A DNA stretch of 64,000 bases from Pseudomonas marginalis (GCF_001645105.1 NZ_LKEG01000027.1:34420-98419); one strand, 5' to 3'; shown: positions 39,655 to 48,713, counted from the stretch's first letter. Made by a program: numbers and translations. The notes: generated from the letters alone by a model not told the origin.

Positions 39655-42489
39655 TCAGGATTTTCTCAGCCCCTCAAAACGCAGCAGATCGTGTTCATCA
39701 TTCATTTTCAGCCCCACCACATCTTCCGGACTGATCAAGCGCGTGCTCTTGACCAGGAAGTCGGCTTTGCCATCCCCGGTCATATCGACCGCTAACAAGT
39801 AACGAGCAGTGCTAGGGTTAAACGTGATCATGGTATCGCCGGCCTTACAGGTGAATTTTTCAACATGGTTCAATGTGACCCCTGCGTTCTGGCTCATGGC
39901 CGACAGATCAATCTTGTCCATACCCGTGGTGAAGTCCAATAGCAGGTCCGCACTGTCGCGGGTCGAATCGGACGCGGCATTGTACTTGAAAGTGTTCCAG
40001 CCGCCGCCGCCCAACAGGCGATCAGCTCCGGCGCCACCCGTCAGGATGTTGTCGGCGCGGTTACCGATAATCCGGTCATTACCACTACCGCCGATTGCAT
40101 TTTCAACCACCGTTTTGCGCGTGATGAAGACGTTGTCCTTCATTCCCCCCACACTTGAGTGTGTGCCGCCGCGCAGGCTGATGGTCTGGTCCTGGCTGAA
40201 GCCGGAAAAATCGACGGTGTCGTTGCCAGCTTTATCGTGCACGACGAATTCTGGCTCATCGTTGGCCGACGTAAGCGTCATGTGCGGCTTGCCCGTGTTG
40301 GAATTGAAGCCGTAGACGGTGTCTTCAGTTGTTTCCGGATCGGGTTTTGGCTTCGGAGTCGGCGCTGGATCCGGCTTCGGATCTGGCTTCGGAGTCGGCG
40401 CTGGATCTGGCTTCGGGTCTGGCTTCGGAGTCGGCGCTGGATCTGGCTCCGGTGCCGGATCAGTGCCTCGGTCTTCATGCCCCACCACATCACTCGGCTT
40501 GATTTCGCTCAACGTTTTCACCAACAGATCAACCTTGCCATCCCCCGTCAGGTCGATACCGAGGCTACCCATGCCGGTTTTGCTTTCAAAGCTCAAGACC
40601 GCTTCGCCTGCTTTCCCCGATAACCTATCAACGAAGTCCAGTTTTTTGATCCCTGCCTCGCACATCAGCCGGGTCACGTCTATCTTGTCCTCGCCCGATG
40701 AGAAATCCATCAGCAGGTCGGGACGATCAGGCGTGGAATCGCTGATCTTGTCGTATACGAAGATGTCCGCTCCACCGCCCCCCCACAACTTGTCAGCGCC
40801 ACCGCCGCCCTGCAAACGATTACTGACGTGGTTACCGATCAGCAGGTCGTTGCCTGTGCCGCCGATAGCATTTTCAACAGTGGTCGAAGCGTCGATCGAT
40901 ACATTGCCATTCATCCCTCCCACGTCAGATGACGATCCGGCATGCAGGTCAATGATCTGATTCTGCGAAAACCCCGAAAAATCCAGCGTATCGATGCCGC
41001 CCTCGTCCGTTACCTTGAACCGAGGCTTATCTGAAGGCGATGTAAGGCTGGAGTCAGGCTGCCCACTGGTGGAGTTGAAACCATAAGTGGTGTCCAAGTT
41101 GCCAGGCTTAGGGTTGGGGTTGGGGTTGGGGTTGGGCTCAGGGTCGGGCTTTGGCTCATCCGGTTTGCCGCCGCCTCCCACTACATCACCGGGTTTGATC
41201 TCACCTTTGCTGTTTATCAGGAGATCCGCCTTGCCATTGCCCGACAGGTCGACAGCAAGACTCCCCATCCCGCTTTTGTGGTCGAACGTCAGCACTGCAT
41301 CACCCGGTCGTCCGGTCAGGCCGCCGAAGTTGAGCCCTTTGATACCGGCGGTTTTAAGCAGGCCGGAAACATCGATCCGGTCAACGCCAGAGGTAAAGTC
41401 CGCTAGCGTGTCCGGTGCCTCGGGCGTGGAGTCGCTCACATCGTCGTAGACGAACGTATCGGCGCCTCCTCCGCCCACCAGCGTGTCCTCACCGCCGCCG
41501 CCCTTCAGGCGATTGTTCGCGTGATTGCCGGTCAAGGTGTCATTGCCCTTGCCACCGATGGCATTCTCGACAGTTACGCCCCTGGCAATCGAGACATTAC
41601 CCCTGAGCCCTCCTACATCGGAGAACGCTTCGGCATTAAGGTTGATGACCTGTTTCTGGGTAAAACCGGAAAAATCCAGGGTGTCCTCCCCGCCGCCGTC
41701 CCACACACAGAAGATCGGTTTGTCGCTGGCATTTTTCAGGCTGTAAAAATCACGCCCGGTATTGGAGTTGAAGCCATACGTCGTATCGGTATTTCGGGTT
41801 TTGGTATTAGCGCCGTACAAGCGCTGAATCGCCGCAACGTCATCCATCATCGGCGCGGCAGGCATCAGGCCATTAAAATCATGACCTGCCTGATTACGCT
41901 CGGAAAAGTAACTCATCACGCTGCGGGCATGTGTATCTTCGGCGTATTCCGCGTCGCGTTCATAACCGCCACCACCGTTGTATTTTCCGGGGTGTAGAAG
42001 GCCTATGGCATGGCCCAATTCATGCACAGTGACAAGTGGAAAAAAACTGCCCAGCTTTGGATTACTCTCCGCGCCCTTAGTACCAATGATTGCCGACACG
42101 GCGCTGAAGCTTTTATCCGGCACACTTGCTACGCCTCCGCTGCCACCAGGATTGCCTCTTATGGTTATTGACCCATCTGCGTTTTGCGCACTTTCCTGAA
42201 ACTTTACATTGGCAAGATCGCTCCAAGACTGCAACGCCAACTTGGCCCGCTCCTTTTGGGCCGGTGTCATTCCTCCCTCAAAACGGTAAGCAATCACTGT
42301 TTCTCGATCGTTATTTTTATCGTGAAACTTATGCCCACTCCGAGTGAGATTTTTTGCGGCCTGATCCGTCGTAAACGATGGCTTCTTGGAACCACCGAAA
42401 GAAGTCGAACGTCCCAATTTATAAGTAGGCACAGGCGGCAAACCAGTGTCGATATAACAAGAAAACGATGACGACGTAGAAAGCTTCAT
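39655..42489 (-). CDS. Giant serralysin-like metalloprotease with three C-terminal modules
   Basis: 944 aa, about twice the size of AprA. One M10B catalytic domain: HELGHAIGLLHP with H156, E157, H160, H166, and Met-turn M192/Y194. Three copies of the serralysin C-terminal module follow, at about 233-437, 466-669 and 724-926. Each starts with T-YGFNS, contains VENAIGG, RTX-like GGGGADxL, a DFSSGxDKID segment and ends in a DVVG tetrad. Pro-rich linkers separate them (441-463 PN repeats; 675-720 PxPKPDP repeats). The end, LLRFEGLRKS, is not a type I secretion signal. The catalytic domain is close to that of the 510-aa neighbour. Confidence 0.88.
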   Translation of the reverse strand: MKLSTSSSFSCYIDTGLPPVPTYKLGRSTSFGGSKKPSFTTDQAAKNLTRSGHKFHDKNNDRETVIAYRFEGGMTPAQKERAKLALQSWSDLANVKFQESAQNADGSITIRGNPGGSGGVASVPDKSFSAVSAIIGTKGAESNPKLGSFFPLVTVHELGHAIGLLHPGKYNGGGGYERDAEYAEDTHARSVMSYFSERNQAGHDFNGLMPAAPMMDDVAAIQRLYGANTKTRNTDTTYGFNSNTGRDFYSLKNASDKPIFCVWDGGGEDTLDFSGFTQKQVINLNAEAFSDVGGLRGNVSIARGVTVENAIGGKGNDTLTGNHANNRLKGGGGEDTLVGGGGADTFVYDDVSDSTPEAPDTLADFTSGVDRIDVSGLLKTAGIKGLNFGGLTGRPGDAVLTFDHKSGMGSLAVDLSGNGKADLLINSKGEIKPGDVVGGGGKPDEPKPDPEPNPNPNPNPKPGNLDTTYGFNSTSGQPDSSLTSPSDKPRFKVTDEGGIDTLDFSGFSQNQIIDLHAGSSSDVGGMNGNVSIDASTTVENAIGGTGNDLLIGNHVSNRLQGGGGADKLWGGGGADIFVYDKISDSTPDRPDLLMDFSSGEDKIDVTRLMCEAGIKKLDFVDRLSGKAGEAVLSFESKTGMGSLGIDLTGDGKVDLLVKTLSEIKPSDVVGHEDRGTDPAPEPDPAPTPKPDPKPDPAPTPKPDPKPDPAPTPKPKPDPETTEDTVYGFNSNTGKPHMTLTSANDEPEFVVHDKAGNDTVDFSGFSQDQTISLRGGTHSSVGGMKDNVFITRKTVVENAIGGSGNDRIIGNRADNILTGGAGADRLLGGGGWNTFKYNAASDSTRDSADLLLDFTTGMDKIDLSAMSQNAGVTLNHVEKFTCKAGDTMITFNPSTARYLLAVDMTGDGKADFLVKSTRLISPEDVVGLKMNDEHDLLRFEGLRKS
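40355..40450. repeat. 36-bp in-frame tandem repeat
   Basis: Unit GGAGTCGGCGCTGGATCTGG... of 36 bases, copies at 40355-40390, 40391-40426 and a partial at 40427-40450, encoding the Pro/Lys/Asp linker between modules 2 and 3 of the large protease. Near-identity of copies suggests recent expansion. Confidence 0.85.
41111..41136. repeat. Hexanucleotide G-tract (GGGGTT)n
   Basis: Five G-runs of three or four separated by TT on the plus strand, encoding Pro-Asn repeats on the minus strand between modules 1 and 2. It is a strong G-quadruplex candidate on the template strand and slippage-prone in steps of two codons. Confidence 0.8.
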
Positions 42490-42838
42490 AAATCAACCTT
42501 ACTTTAATTTCCATGGGCTGATCACTCATATAATCAGCAACTAGCGGCCCCTTGCAACCGCCAGCCGCACGCAGCTTCCCACACAATTAAAAACCCAAAA
42601 AAATAATTAGAATCAGAAGTAAAATTCCGCCAACAAAATGATTTTATTTTTACAAAATCAAAACACATAAAATAAAACAATCGAGTTCAAGCCGATGTTC
42701 CGACTACAAAAAACATTAGGAAAAACACAACTTAACGTCTATAAGGAACTGAACCTTTCAGCACGCCGAAACACTTTCGACTGCTTATTAAACAAAGCCC
42801 GCTTATAAGCTTTCAGCCTTGAATAGAAATGACGATGC
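42490..42838. other. AT-rich intergenic region
   Basis: 349 bases, clearly AT-richer than the flanks, between the large serralysin gene and phnP. It holds the serralysin promoter region, with a TGATTTT / AAAATCA inverted repeat (42639-42660), and, near 42795-42815, a weak AAAGC/GCTTT hairpin that might end the phn operon. No gene is supported. Confidence 0.5.
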
Positions 42839-43588
42839 TTAGATAGCTCGGCCATCCCAAGCAATGGAAACATGCCGCGGCAACTCCCGGCGGTGCTCCA
42901 GCAACCATGCATCCAGCGTATGCCCCACATGGGTCAACACACCCAACTGAGCCCCTGTGTCCTCGATGCTCTGCAACGCCAGCGTCAGGTCATTGTGATT
43001 GCGCGGTGCCTGCGGTTGCGGCGGCATGGAGCAATCCAGCACCAGCACGTCCAGCGGTCCACGTTGCAGCCAGGCCAGGGTCGCCGGTGGCAGGCCGACG
43101 GTGTCGGTGAGGTAGGCGATGCGCCGCCCCTCGCCTTCCAGCAGGTAACCCAGGGTCGGCTTGGAATGCTGCAACGGCAATGCGGTGACGCTGAGTGGGC
43201 CAAACTGCCGGGTTTCGAATTCGCTGAATGGCTGGCTGAAATCCAGGATACCCGGATGCTTGTAGAGGTCGGATAAACCCTCCGGATCCGCAGGCCCATG
43301 CACCGGAATCACCAGCCCTTGGCCCCAGCGCAGGTGCAGCAGGCCCTGGGCATGATCGGCGTGGTAGTGGGTTTGCAGAATCCCGTTGAAACTGCGCGGC
43401 GGGAAGCGTTCGGTGAGGTCGGGCAAGCCGCTGTCGATCAGCCAGCGCTGGTCGCCGCATTCGACCAGCGCACTGCAAGGTCGGCGGCGCAGGCTGGCAT
43501 CGCTGCGCGCCAAACCGCACGCGGGGCACTCGCAGCCATACACCGGGACTTGCCGCGCGTCACCGGTGCCAAGCAAGGTCAGGCGCAT
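42839..43588 (-). CDS. phnP: Phosphoribosyl 1,2-cyclic phosphodiesterase PhnP
   Basis: 249 aa metallo-beta-lactamase-fold enzyme that opens the 1,2-cyclic phosphate left by C-P lyase. The metal motif is THYHADHAQG; a CxCxxC zinc-site segment (GCECPAC) lies near the N-terminus, as in E. coli PhnP. Other ligands are in YLTDTVGLP and THVGHT. Start 43588 overlaps phnN by ten bases. Last gene of the operon. Confidence 0.94.
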   Translation of the reverse strand: MRLTLLGTGDARQVPVYGCECPACGLARSDASLRRRPCSALVECGDQRWLIDSGLPDLTERFPPRSFNGILQTHYHADHAQGLLHLRWGQGLVIPVHGPADPEGLSDLYKHPGILDFSQPFSEFETRQFGPLSVTALPLQHSKPTLGYLLEGEGRRIAYLTDTVGLPPATLAWLQRGPLDVLVLDCSMPPQPQAPRNHNDLTLALQSIEDTGAQLGVLTHVGHTLDAWLLEHRRELPRHVSIAWDGRAI

Positions 43589-44151
43589 GCCGAGTGCCCG
43601 TGGTCCAGGCAGCACAGCAGGCGTTCGACGGTATGTGCCAGCGGCCCGGAATTGTCCAGGACAAACAACCCCGCGCCATGACCGGCGATCAAGTCGGCCG
43701 TGAAGCGCGCATTGCGCGCCAGGCGCGCTTCAATGTCGGCCAACGCCTCACGGCCTCGTGCGATCAAGCGTTGGCGTAACACGGCCTGGTCAACCGTCAG
43801 CAGCAACACCAGCAACGTCGGGTAACGTTCGCGCGTCTGCGCCAGGTGCGCGCGGGAGCCGTTGACCAGCACGTCGTCACCCGCCGCCAGCCAGTCGTCG
43901 ATTTCCCTGGGAATGCCGTAGGACAAGCCATTCGCCTGCCAGCTGAGGGCAAACGCGCCCTCGGCCTGCATCGTGGCAAACTGCTCCGGGCTCACCCCCT
44001 GCGCCGCTTCACCCACCGCTTCCGCCGAGCGGGTGATAACGCGGCGCACGATGCGGCAACCGCGCTCGGCCAAACGGGGGCGTGCGGCATCCAGCAGGCT
44101 GTCCTTGCCCGAGCCGGAGGGCCCGATGAGATAGATCAACCTGCCTGCCAT
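43579..44151 (-). CDS. phnN: Ribose 1,5-bisphosphokinase PhnN
   Basis: 190 aa kinase that turns ribose 1,5-bisphosphate into PRPP, returning the C-P lyase carbon skeleton to metabolism. The P-loop GPSGSGKDSLL is at about 9-19. The guanylate-kinase-like fold is recognisable (RVITRSAE, YGIPREIDDWL). ATG 44151 overlaps the phnM stop by one base. Confidence 0.94.
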   Translation of the reverse strand: MAGRLIYLIGPSGSGKDSLLDAARPRLAERGCRIVRRVITRSAEAVGEAAQGVSPEQFATMQAEGAFALSWQANGLSYGIPREIDDWLAAGDDVLVNGSRAHLAQTRERYPTLLVLLLTVDQAVLRQRLIARGREALADIEARLARNARFTADLIAGHGAGLFVLDNSGPLAHTVERLLCCLDHGHSACA

Positions 44152-45296
44152 CAAAACACCCTCTTCGCTTGTCGCCATACTTGTTGCACTACAGGAAGCC
44201 CTTGGCGGCTGCGGGCTTGGACCAGGTCGGCGCGCAGGCCAATGGCAATTTCACCGCGATCCTTCAGGCCTGCCGCTTGCGCGGGCGCCAGGCTGATCAT
44301 CTTGACCGCCCGCGACAGGTCGCCGCCGTCCTGCTGGTCGGCCAGCACAAACGCAGCCTGCAACAGGCTCGCCGGGTAGTAGTCACTGGAAAGTATATCC
44401 AGCAACCCCTCGGCCGCCAGGCCCGCCGCGGCCACATTACCCGAGTGCGACCCACCGCGCACCACGTTCGGCGCGCCCATCAAGACTTTCATGTTCAGCG
44501 CCTGGCAGCCCTTCGCGGCTTCCAGGGTGGTGGGGAATTCGGCGATGGTCATGCCGTAGCGCGCCGACTCTTCCACGTGGGCCAGTGTCGCGTCGTCGTG
44601 GCTGGCCACCGACAGGCCACGCGCCAGGCAATGCTCGACGATGGCCGCGCGATAGCGGTCGCTGTAGGCCAGGGAGTTGGCTTTCTGCAACACGATGAAC
44701 GCGTCCATGGTCTCGTCGTTCAGGTGGTACTTGCCCATGTAGTACTCACGGTATTTGGATTCGAGCACGAACTGGCGCTGGCCCGGCGAATGGTCCATCA
44801 CCGACACCAGCCGCACCAACGGGTTTTCCACCAGGTCGCGGAACACGCTGAGGGTATCCGGGTGGCACAGCTCGCAGCGCAGGTGCAGGTGGTGCTCGGC
44901 GCGAGTCAGGCCGGCACCTTCCGCCTGGGCGATGGCCTCGAGCATCGCCGGCAGCTTTTTCATGCGGTTGCCCTTGGGGTTCACGTCGCCGATGGACACC
45001 GCGTCGAACACCGTGGTGATGCCCGCCGCGATGATCTGCGCATCATGGCTGAGCACCGCGGAGGTCGACGGCCAGTCCACGCCGGGGCGCGGGGTCATGT
45101 GTTTTTCCAGGTTGTCGGTGTGCAACTCCACCAGGCCCGGCAACAGGTAATCACCGCCGAGGTCCTGGGCCTGGGGCAGCTGGCTGCGGCCCTCGGCGAG
45201 GTCGACGATAGTGCCGTCGCGCAGCACCACCGAGCCCAGGAACATGCGATCAGCCGTGACAATCTGGGCATTACTGAGGATTTGTTCAGCGGGCAT
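44151..45296 (-). CDS. phnM: C-P lyase pathway diphosphatase PhnM
   Basis: 381 aa amidohydrolase that removes pyrophosphate from the ribose triphosphate-phosphonate intermediate. Metal-site segments LPGLVELHTDNLEKH, the HHLHLRCE region and VASHDDATLAHV are present. It overlaps phnL by 11 bases. Confidence 0.95.
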   Translation of the reverse strand: MPAEQILSNAQIVTADRMFLGSVVLRDGTIVDLAEGRSQLPQAQDLGGDYLLPGLVELHTDNLEKHMTPRPGVDWPSTSAVLSHDAQIIAAGITTVFDAVSIGDVNPKGNRMKKLPAMLEAIAQAEGAGLTRAEHHLHLRCELCHPDTLSVFRDLVENPLVRLVSVMDHSPGQRQFVLESKYREYYMGKYHLNDETMDAFIVLQKANSLAYSDRYRAAIVEHCLARGLSVASHDDATLAHVEESARYGMTIAEFPTTLEAAKGCQALNMKVLMGAPNVVRGGSHSGNVAAAGLAAEGLLDILSSDYYPASLLQAAFVLADQQDGGDLSRAVKMISLAPAQAAGLKDRGEIAIGLRADLVQARSRQGLPVVQQVWRQAKRVF

Positions 45297-46008
45297 GGGC
45301 GTATTCCTCTGTGGCGACGGACGTGGGGGTCATGTCGAAATGGCGGTCGGCGACCGCTTCACGGGCAGCACGGTCGTGGAAGATGCCGATCAGCGCGGCG
45401 CCCTCAGCCTTGGCTTCGTTCATCAGTTCCAGCACCACCTGGCGGTTGTTGTCGTCCAAAGACGCGGTGGGTTCGTCCAGCAGCATCACCGGCCAGGCCA
45501 CCATGAAACCGCGGGCGATGTTGACGCGCTGTTGCTCGCCACCGGAGAACGTACCGGGTGCCAGCTGCCACAGACGCTGCGGGATGTTCAGGCGGGTCAG
45601 CAGGTGCTCGGCGCGGGACTGCGCATTCGCCTTGGACCAGCCACGCGCCAGGGCCGGCTCCATCACCACATCCAGGCAAGCCACACGCGGGATCACCCGT
45701 AGGAATTGGCTGACATAGCCAAGGGTCTGTTGACGTACCTGGAGAATGTCACGCGGCTCGGCGCCGACCAGCTCCAGCCATTCGCCAGCATGGCGCACGC
45801 GGATGCTGCCGCCCGCCGCTAGATAATTGCCGTACAAGGTGCGCAGCAAGGTGCTTTTACCCGCACCGGACTCGCCATGCAGCACCAGGCACTCACCGCC
45901 CTGCACGCTGAATTCCACGCCGCGCAACACGTTGAGCACCACGCCGTTCTGCTGGTGCAGGGTGAAGGTTTTCGAGAGGTCACGGACCTCGATCAAGGCA
46001 TTTGTCAT
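45286..46008 (-). CDS. phnL: C-P lyase ATP-binding subunit PhnL
   Basis: 240 aa ABC-type ATPase. Walker A HGESGAGKST, signature TFSGGEQQRVNIARG and Walker B MLLDEPTASLD are intact. It works with PhnGHI at the first step of phosphonate activation, not in membrane transport. Start overlaps the phnK stop by four bases. Confidence 0.94.
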   Translation of the reverse strand: MTNALIEVRDLSKTFTLHQQNGVVLNVLRGVEFSVQGGECLVLHGESGAGKSTLLRTLYGNYLAAGGSIRVRHAGEWLELVGAEPRDILQVRQQTLGYVSQFLRVIPRVACLDVVMEPALARGWSKANAQSRAEHLLTRLNIPQRLWQLAPGTFSGGEQQRVNIARGFMVAWPVMLLDEPTASLDDNNRQVVLELMNEAKAEGAALIGIFHDRAAREAVADRHFDMTPTSVATEEYAHAR

Positions 46009-46805
46009 GGCTGCAATACCGAAGACACCAGCAGTTGAGAGTAAGGGTGCTGTGGATCGTCGAGGATCTGGTCGGTGAGCCCGGTTTCCACCACCCGCGA
46101 GCGGCGCATTACCATCAGGCGGTCGGCCAGCAGCCGCGCCACGGCCAGGTCGTGGGTGACGATCACCACCGCCAGGTCCAGCTCACGCACCAGGCCGCGC
46201 AACAGGTCGAGCAGGCGCGCTTGCACCGACACATCCAGGCCGCCGGTGGGCTCATCCATAAACACCAGGCGTGGGCTGGAGACCAGGTTGCGGGCGATTT
46301 GCAGGCGCTGCTGCATGCCGCCGGAGAAGGTGCGCGGCAAGTCGTCGATACGCTGGGGGTCGATTTCCACCTGGCTCAACCAGTCCAACCCGGCGCCGCG
46401 CAGTTGCTCATAGTTGCGCACGCCTTGGGCCATCAGACGCTCACCGATATTGGCGCCCGCCGACACGCCCATGCGCAGGCCGTCGCGAGGGTTCTGCTCG
46501 ACGAAACCCCATTCGGTCCGCAGCAAGGTGCGGCGCTCGGCTTCGCTGGCGCTGTAGAGGTCCAGCCATTCGCCGTCCTTGCTGCGATAGCCAATGCTGC
46601 CCGCTTGCGGTGGCAGACGCCCGCTCAACAACGAGAGCAAGGTGGACTTACCCGAGCCGGACTCGCCGACGATGCCCAGCACTTCGCCGGGGTACAGATC
46701 GAAGCTGACGTCCTGGCAGCCCTTCTCCGGGCCGTACAGCAGGGACAGGTCGCGCACTTGCAGTAGCGGTGCGTCGGCTTTTTGCGTCAAAAGAACCTGG
46801 CTCAT
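46005..46805 (-). CDS. phnK: C-P lyase ATP-binding subunit PhnK
   Basis: 266 aa ABC-type ATPase that docks on the PhnGHIJ core. Walker A GESGSGKST, signature FSGGMQQRLQIARN and Walker B VFMDEPTGGLD. ATG 46805 overlaps the phnJ stop by four bases; an upstream in-frame start would extend into phnJ without similarity. Confidence 0.94.
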   Translation of the reverse strand: MSQVLLTQKADAPLLQVRDLSLLYGPEKGCQDVSFDLYPGEVLGIVGESGSGKSTLLSLLSGRLPPQAGSIGYRSKDGEWLDLYSASEAERRTLLRTEWGFVEQNPRDGLRMGVSAGANIGERLMAQGVRNYEQLRGAGLDWLSQVEIDPQRIDDLPRTFSGGMQQRLQIARNLVSSPRLVFMDEPTGGLDVSVQARLLDLLRGLVRELDLAVVIVTHDLAVARLLADRLMVMRRSRVVETGLTDQILDDPQHPYSQLLVSSVLQP

Positions 46806-47644
46806 TGGTTGTTCTCCAGAACCCGTTGGGCGCAATACCAGGTATCGGAGCACACGAAACGCTGGGTCCCGGCGTCATCCAGAATCAGCTCATCGAGGAA
46901 CGACTCATGGCTGCCGCAAATCGCGCAGTCGTGCTCCCACTGCTGCACGGCGAACGGGTGGTCTTCAAAGTCGAGGCTGGTGACCTGCGTATACGGCGGC
47001 ACCGCGTACAGGCGCTTTTCGCGACCGGCGCCGAACAGCATCAGCGCCGGGCTCATGTCGAGTTTCGGGTTGTCGAATTTGGGGATCGGCGACGGGTCCA
47101 TCACGTAGCGCTCGTCGACCATCACCGGGTAGGCGTAGCTGGTGGCGATATGGCCGAAGGTGGCGATGTCTTCGTAGAGCTTTACGTGCATCACCCCGTA
47201 ATCATTCAGGGCGTGCATGGTGCGGGTCTCGGTTTCCGACGGTTCGATGAAGCGCAACGGCTCGGGGATCGGCACTTGGTAAACCATGATCTGCCCAGCC
47301 TGCAACGGTGTTTCCGGGATGCGGTGGCGGGTCTGGATCAGCGTGGCGTCCGGCGTGGCTTCGGTGGTGGCAATGCCCGCAGTGCGTGCGAAAAAGCGGC
47401 GGATCGACACCGCGTTGGTGGTGTCATCGGCGCCCTGGTCGATGACCTTGAGCACGTCATCCGCGCCGAGGATCGCGGCGGTCAGTTGCATGCCGCCCGT
47501 GCCCCAGCCATACGGCAATGGCATTTCGCGGCCACCGAACGGTACCTGGTAACCGGGGATCGCCACCGCCTTGAGCAACGCGCGGCGGATCATGCGTTTG
47601 GTCTGTTCGTCGAGGTAGGCGAAGTTGTAGGCCGTGTCATTCAT
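46802..47644 (-). CDS. phnJ: C-P lyase catalytic subunit PhnJ
   Basis: 280 aa radical-SAM enzyme that breaks the carbon-phosphorus bond. The four cysteines C240, C243, C265 and C271 match in spacing the cluster ligands and the radical cysteine known for E. coli PhnJ. It overlaps phnI by eight bases. Confidence 0.96.
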   Translation of the reverse strand: MNDTAYNFAYLDEQTKRMIRRALLKAVAIPGYQVPFGGREMPLPYGWGTGGMQLTAAILGADDVLKVIDQGADDTTNAVSIRRFFARTAGIATTEATPDATLIQTRHRIPETPLQAGQIMVYQVPIPEPLRFIEPSETETRTMHALNDYGVMHVKLYEDIATFGHIATSYAYPVMVDERYVMDPSPIPKFDNPKLDMSPALMLFGAGREKRLYAVPPYTQVTSLDFEDHPFAVQQWEHDCAICGSHESFLDELILDDAGTQRFVCSDTWYCAQRVLENNQ

Positions 47645-48713
47645 GGCGGGAGCCCTCGGCGGATTGGCGCAGTTTGCGGATCAGCTCCAGCTCGGACTGG
47701 AAATCCACGTAGTGCGGGAGTTTGAGGTGCGAGACAAAACCGGCGGCCTCAACGTTGTCGCAGTGCGCCAGCACGAATTCCTCGCGCTGGGCCGGTGAGA
47801 CGATCTCTTCGTTGTATTCCCCGGCGCGCAACGAGCGGTCGACCAACGCCATCCCCATGGCCTTGCGCTCGGCATGCCCGAACGCCAGGCCATACCCGCG
47901 CGTGAACTGCGCCAGCTCAGTGGCCGAGCCAACGAACTGGTTGACCATCTCGCACTCGGTCACTTCGATGCTGCCCAGGCAAATGGGGAAACCCAGCTCT
48001 TGCGGATCGATCCACACGTCCACATCACCGATGCGAATCTCACCGGCAAACGGGTGATTGCGGCCGTAGCCACGTTGGGTCGAGTAACCCAGCGCCAACA
48101 GGAAGCCTTCATCGCCACGGGCCAGGGCTTGCAGGCGTTCGGCACGGCTGGCGGGGTATTCCAGCGGGTCGCGAGTGATGTCGGCGACCGTGGCGTTGTC
48201 GTCGACTTCGGGCTTGATCAGGCCTTCTTTGGCGAGCAGGCCGAGGACGCGCGGGCAGGCTTCCAACGTCGCCTCCGGCGTGGTCTGCGGCCCTGGATAT
48301 TCACCTTCGGCCAGCAGCGCAAAATCCAGCAGGCGATGGGTGTAATCGAAGGTCGGGCCGAGCAATTGACCGCCCGGCACGTCCTTGAACGTGGCCGACA
48401 AACGCCGGCTCAGCGACATGTGCGCGGTGTCGATCGGCAGGCTCGGGCTGAAGCGCGGCAACGTGGTGCGGTAGGCGCGCAGCAGGAAGATCGCTTCCAC
48501 CAGATCCCCCGCCGCTTGCTTGATCGCCAGCGCGGCGAGTTCTTCGTCGAACAGCGAACCTTCAGTCATCACCCGTGCCACGGCCAACGGCAGTTGCTCG
48601 CGGATTTGCGTCACGCTCAGTTCCGGAATCGCGGTATCGCCACGGCGTTTTTTCGCCAGCAGGCGGTGGGCATTGTCGATGGCCTGTTCGCCACCTTTGA
48701 CGGCTACGTACAT
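47637..48713 (-). CDS. phnI: C-P lyase core subunit PhnI
   Basis: 358 aa. PhnI attaches the phosphonate to ribose of ATP, releasing adenine, with PhnG, PhnH and PhnL. Characteristic start MYVAVKGGEQAIDNAHRL and the GYGLAFGHAERKAM and HCDNVEAAGFVSHLKLPHYVDF segments are present. One-base overlap with phnH. Confidence 0.95.
   Translation of the reverse strand: MYVAVKGGEQAIDNAHRLLAKKRRGDTAIPELSVTQIREQLPLAVARVMTEGSLFDEELAALAIKQAAGDLVEAIFLLRAYRTTLPRFSPSLPIDTAHMSLSRRLSATFKDVPGGQLLGPTFDYTHRLLDFALLAEGEYPGPQTTPEATLEACPRVLGLLAKEGLIKPEVDDNATVADITRDPLEYPASRAERLQALARGDEGFLLALGYSTQRGYGRNHPFAGEIRIGDVDVWIDPQELGFPICLGSIEVTECEMVNQFVGSATELAQFTRGYGLAFGHAERKAMGMALVDRSLRAGEYNEEIVSPAQREEFVLAHCDNVEAAGFVSHLKLPHYVDFQSELELIRKLRQSAEGSRHE

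Noticed and set aside
40340..41140. CRISPR-like or mobile direct repeats
   Set aside because: The repeats are in-frame coding repeats for Pro-rich linkers with no unique spacers.
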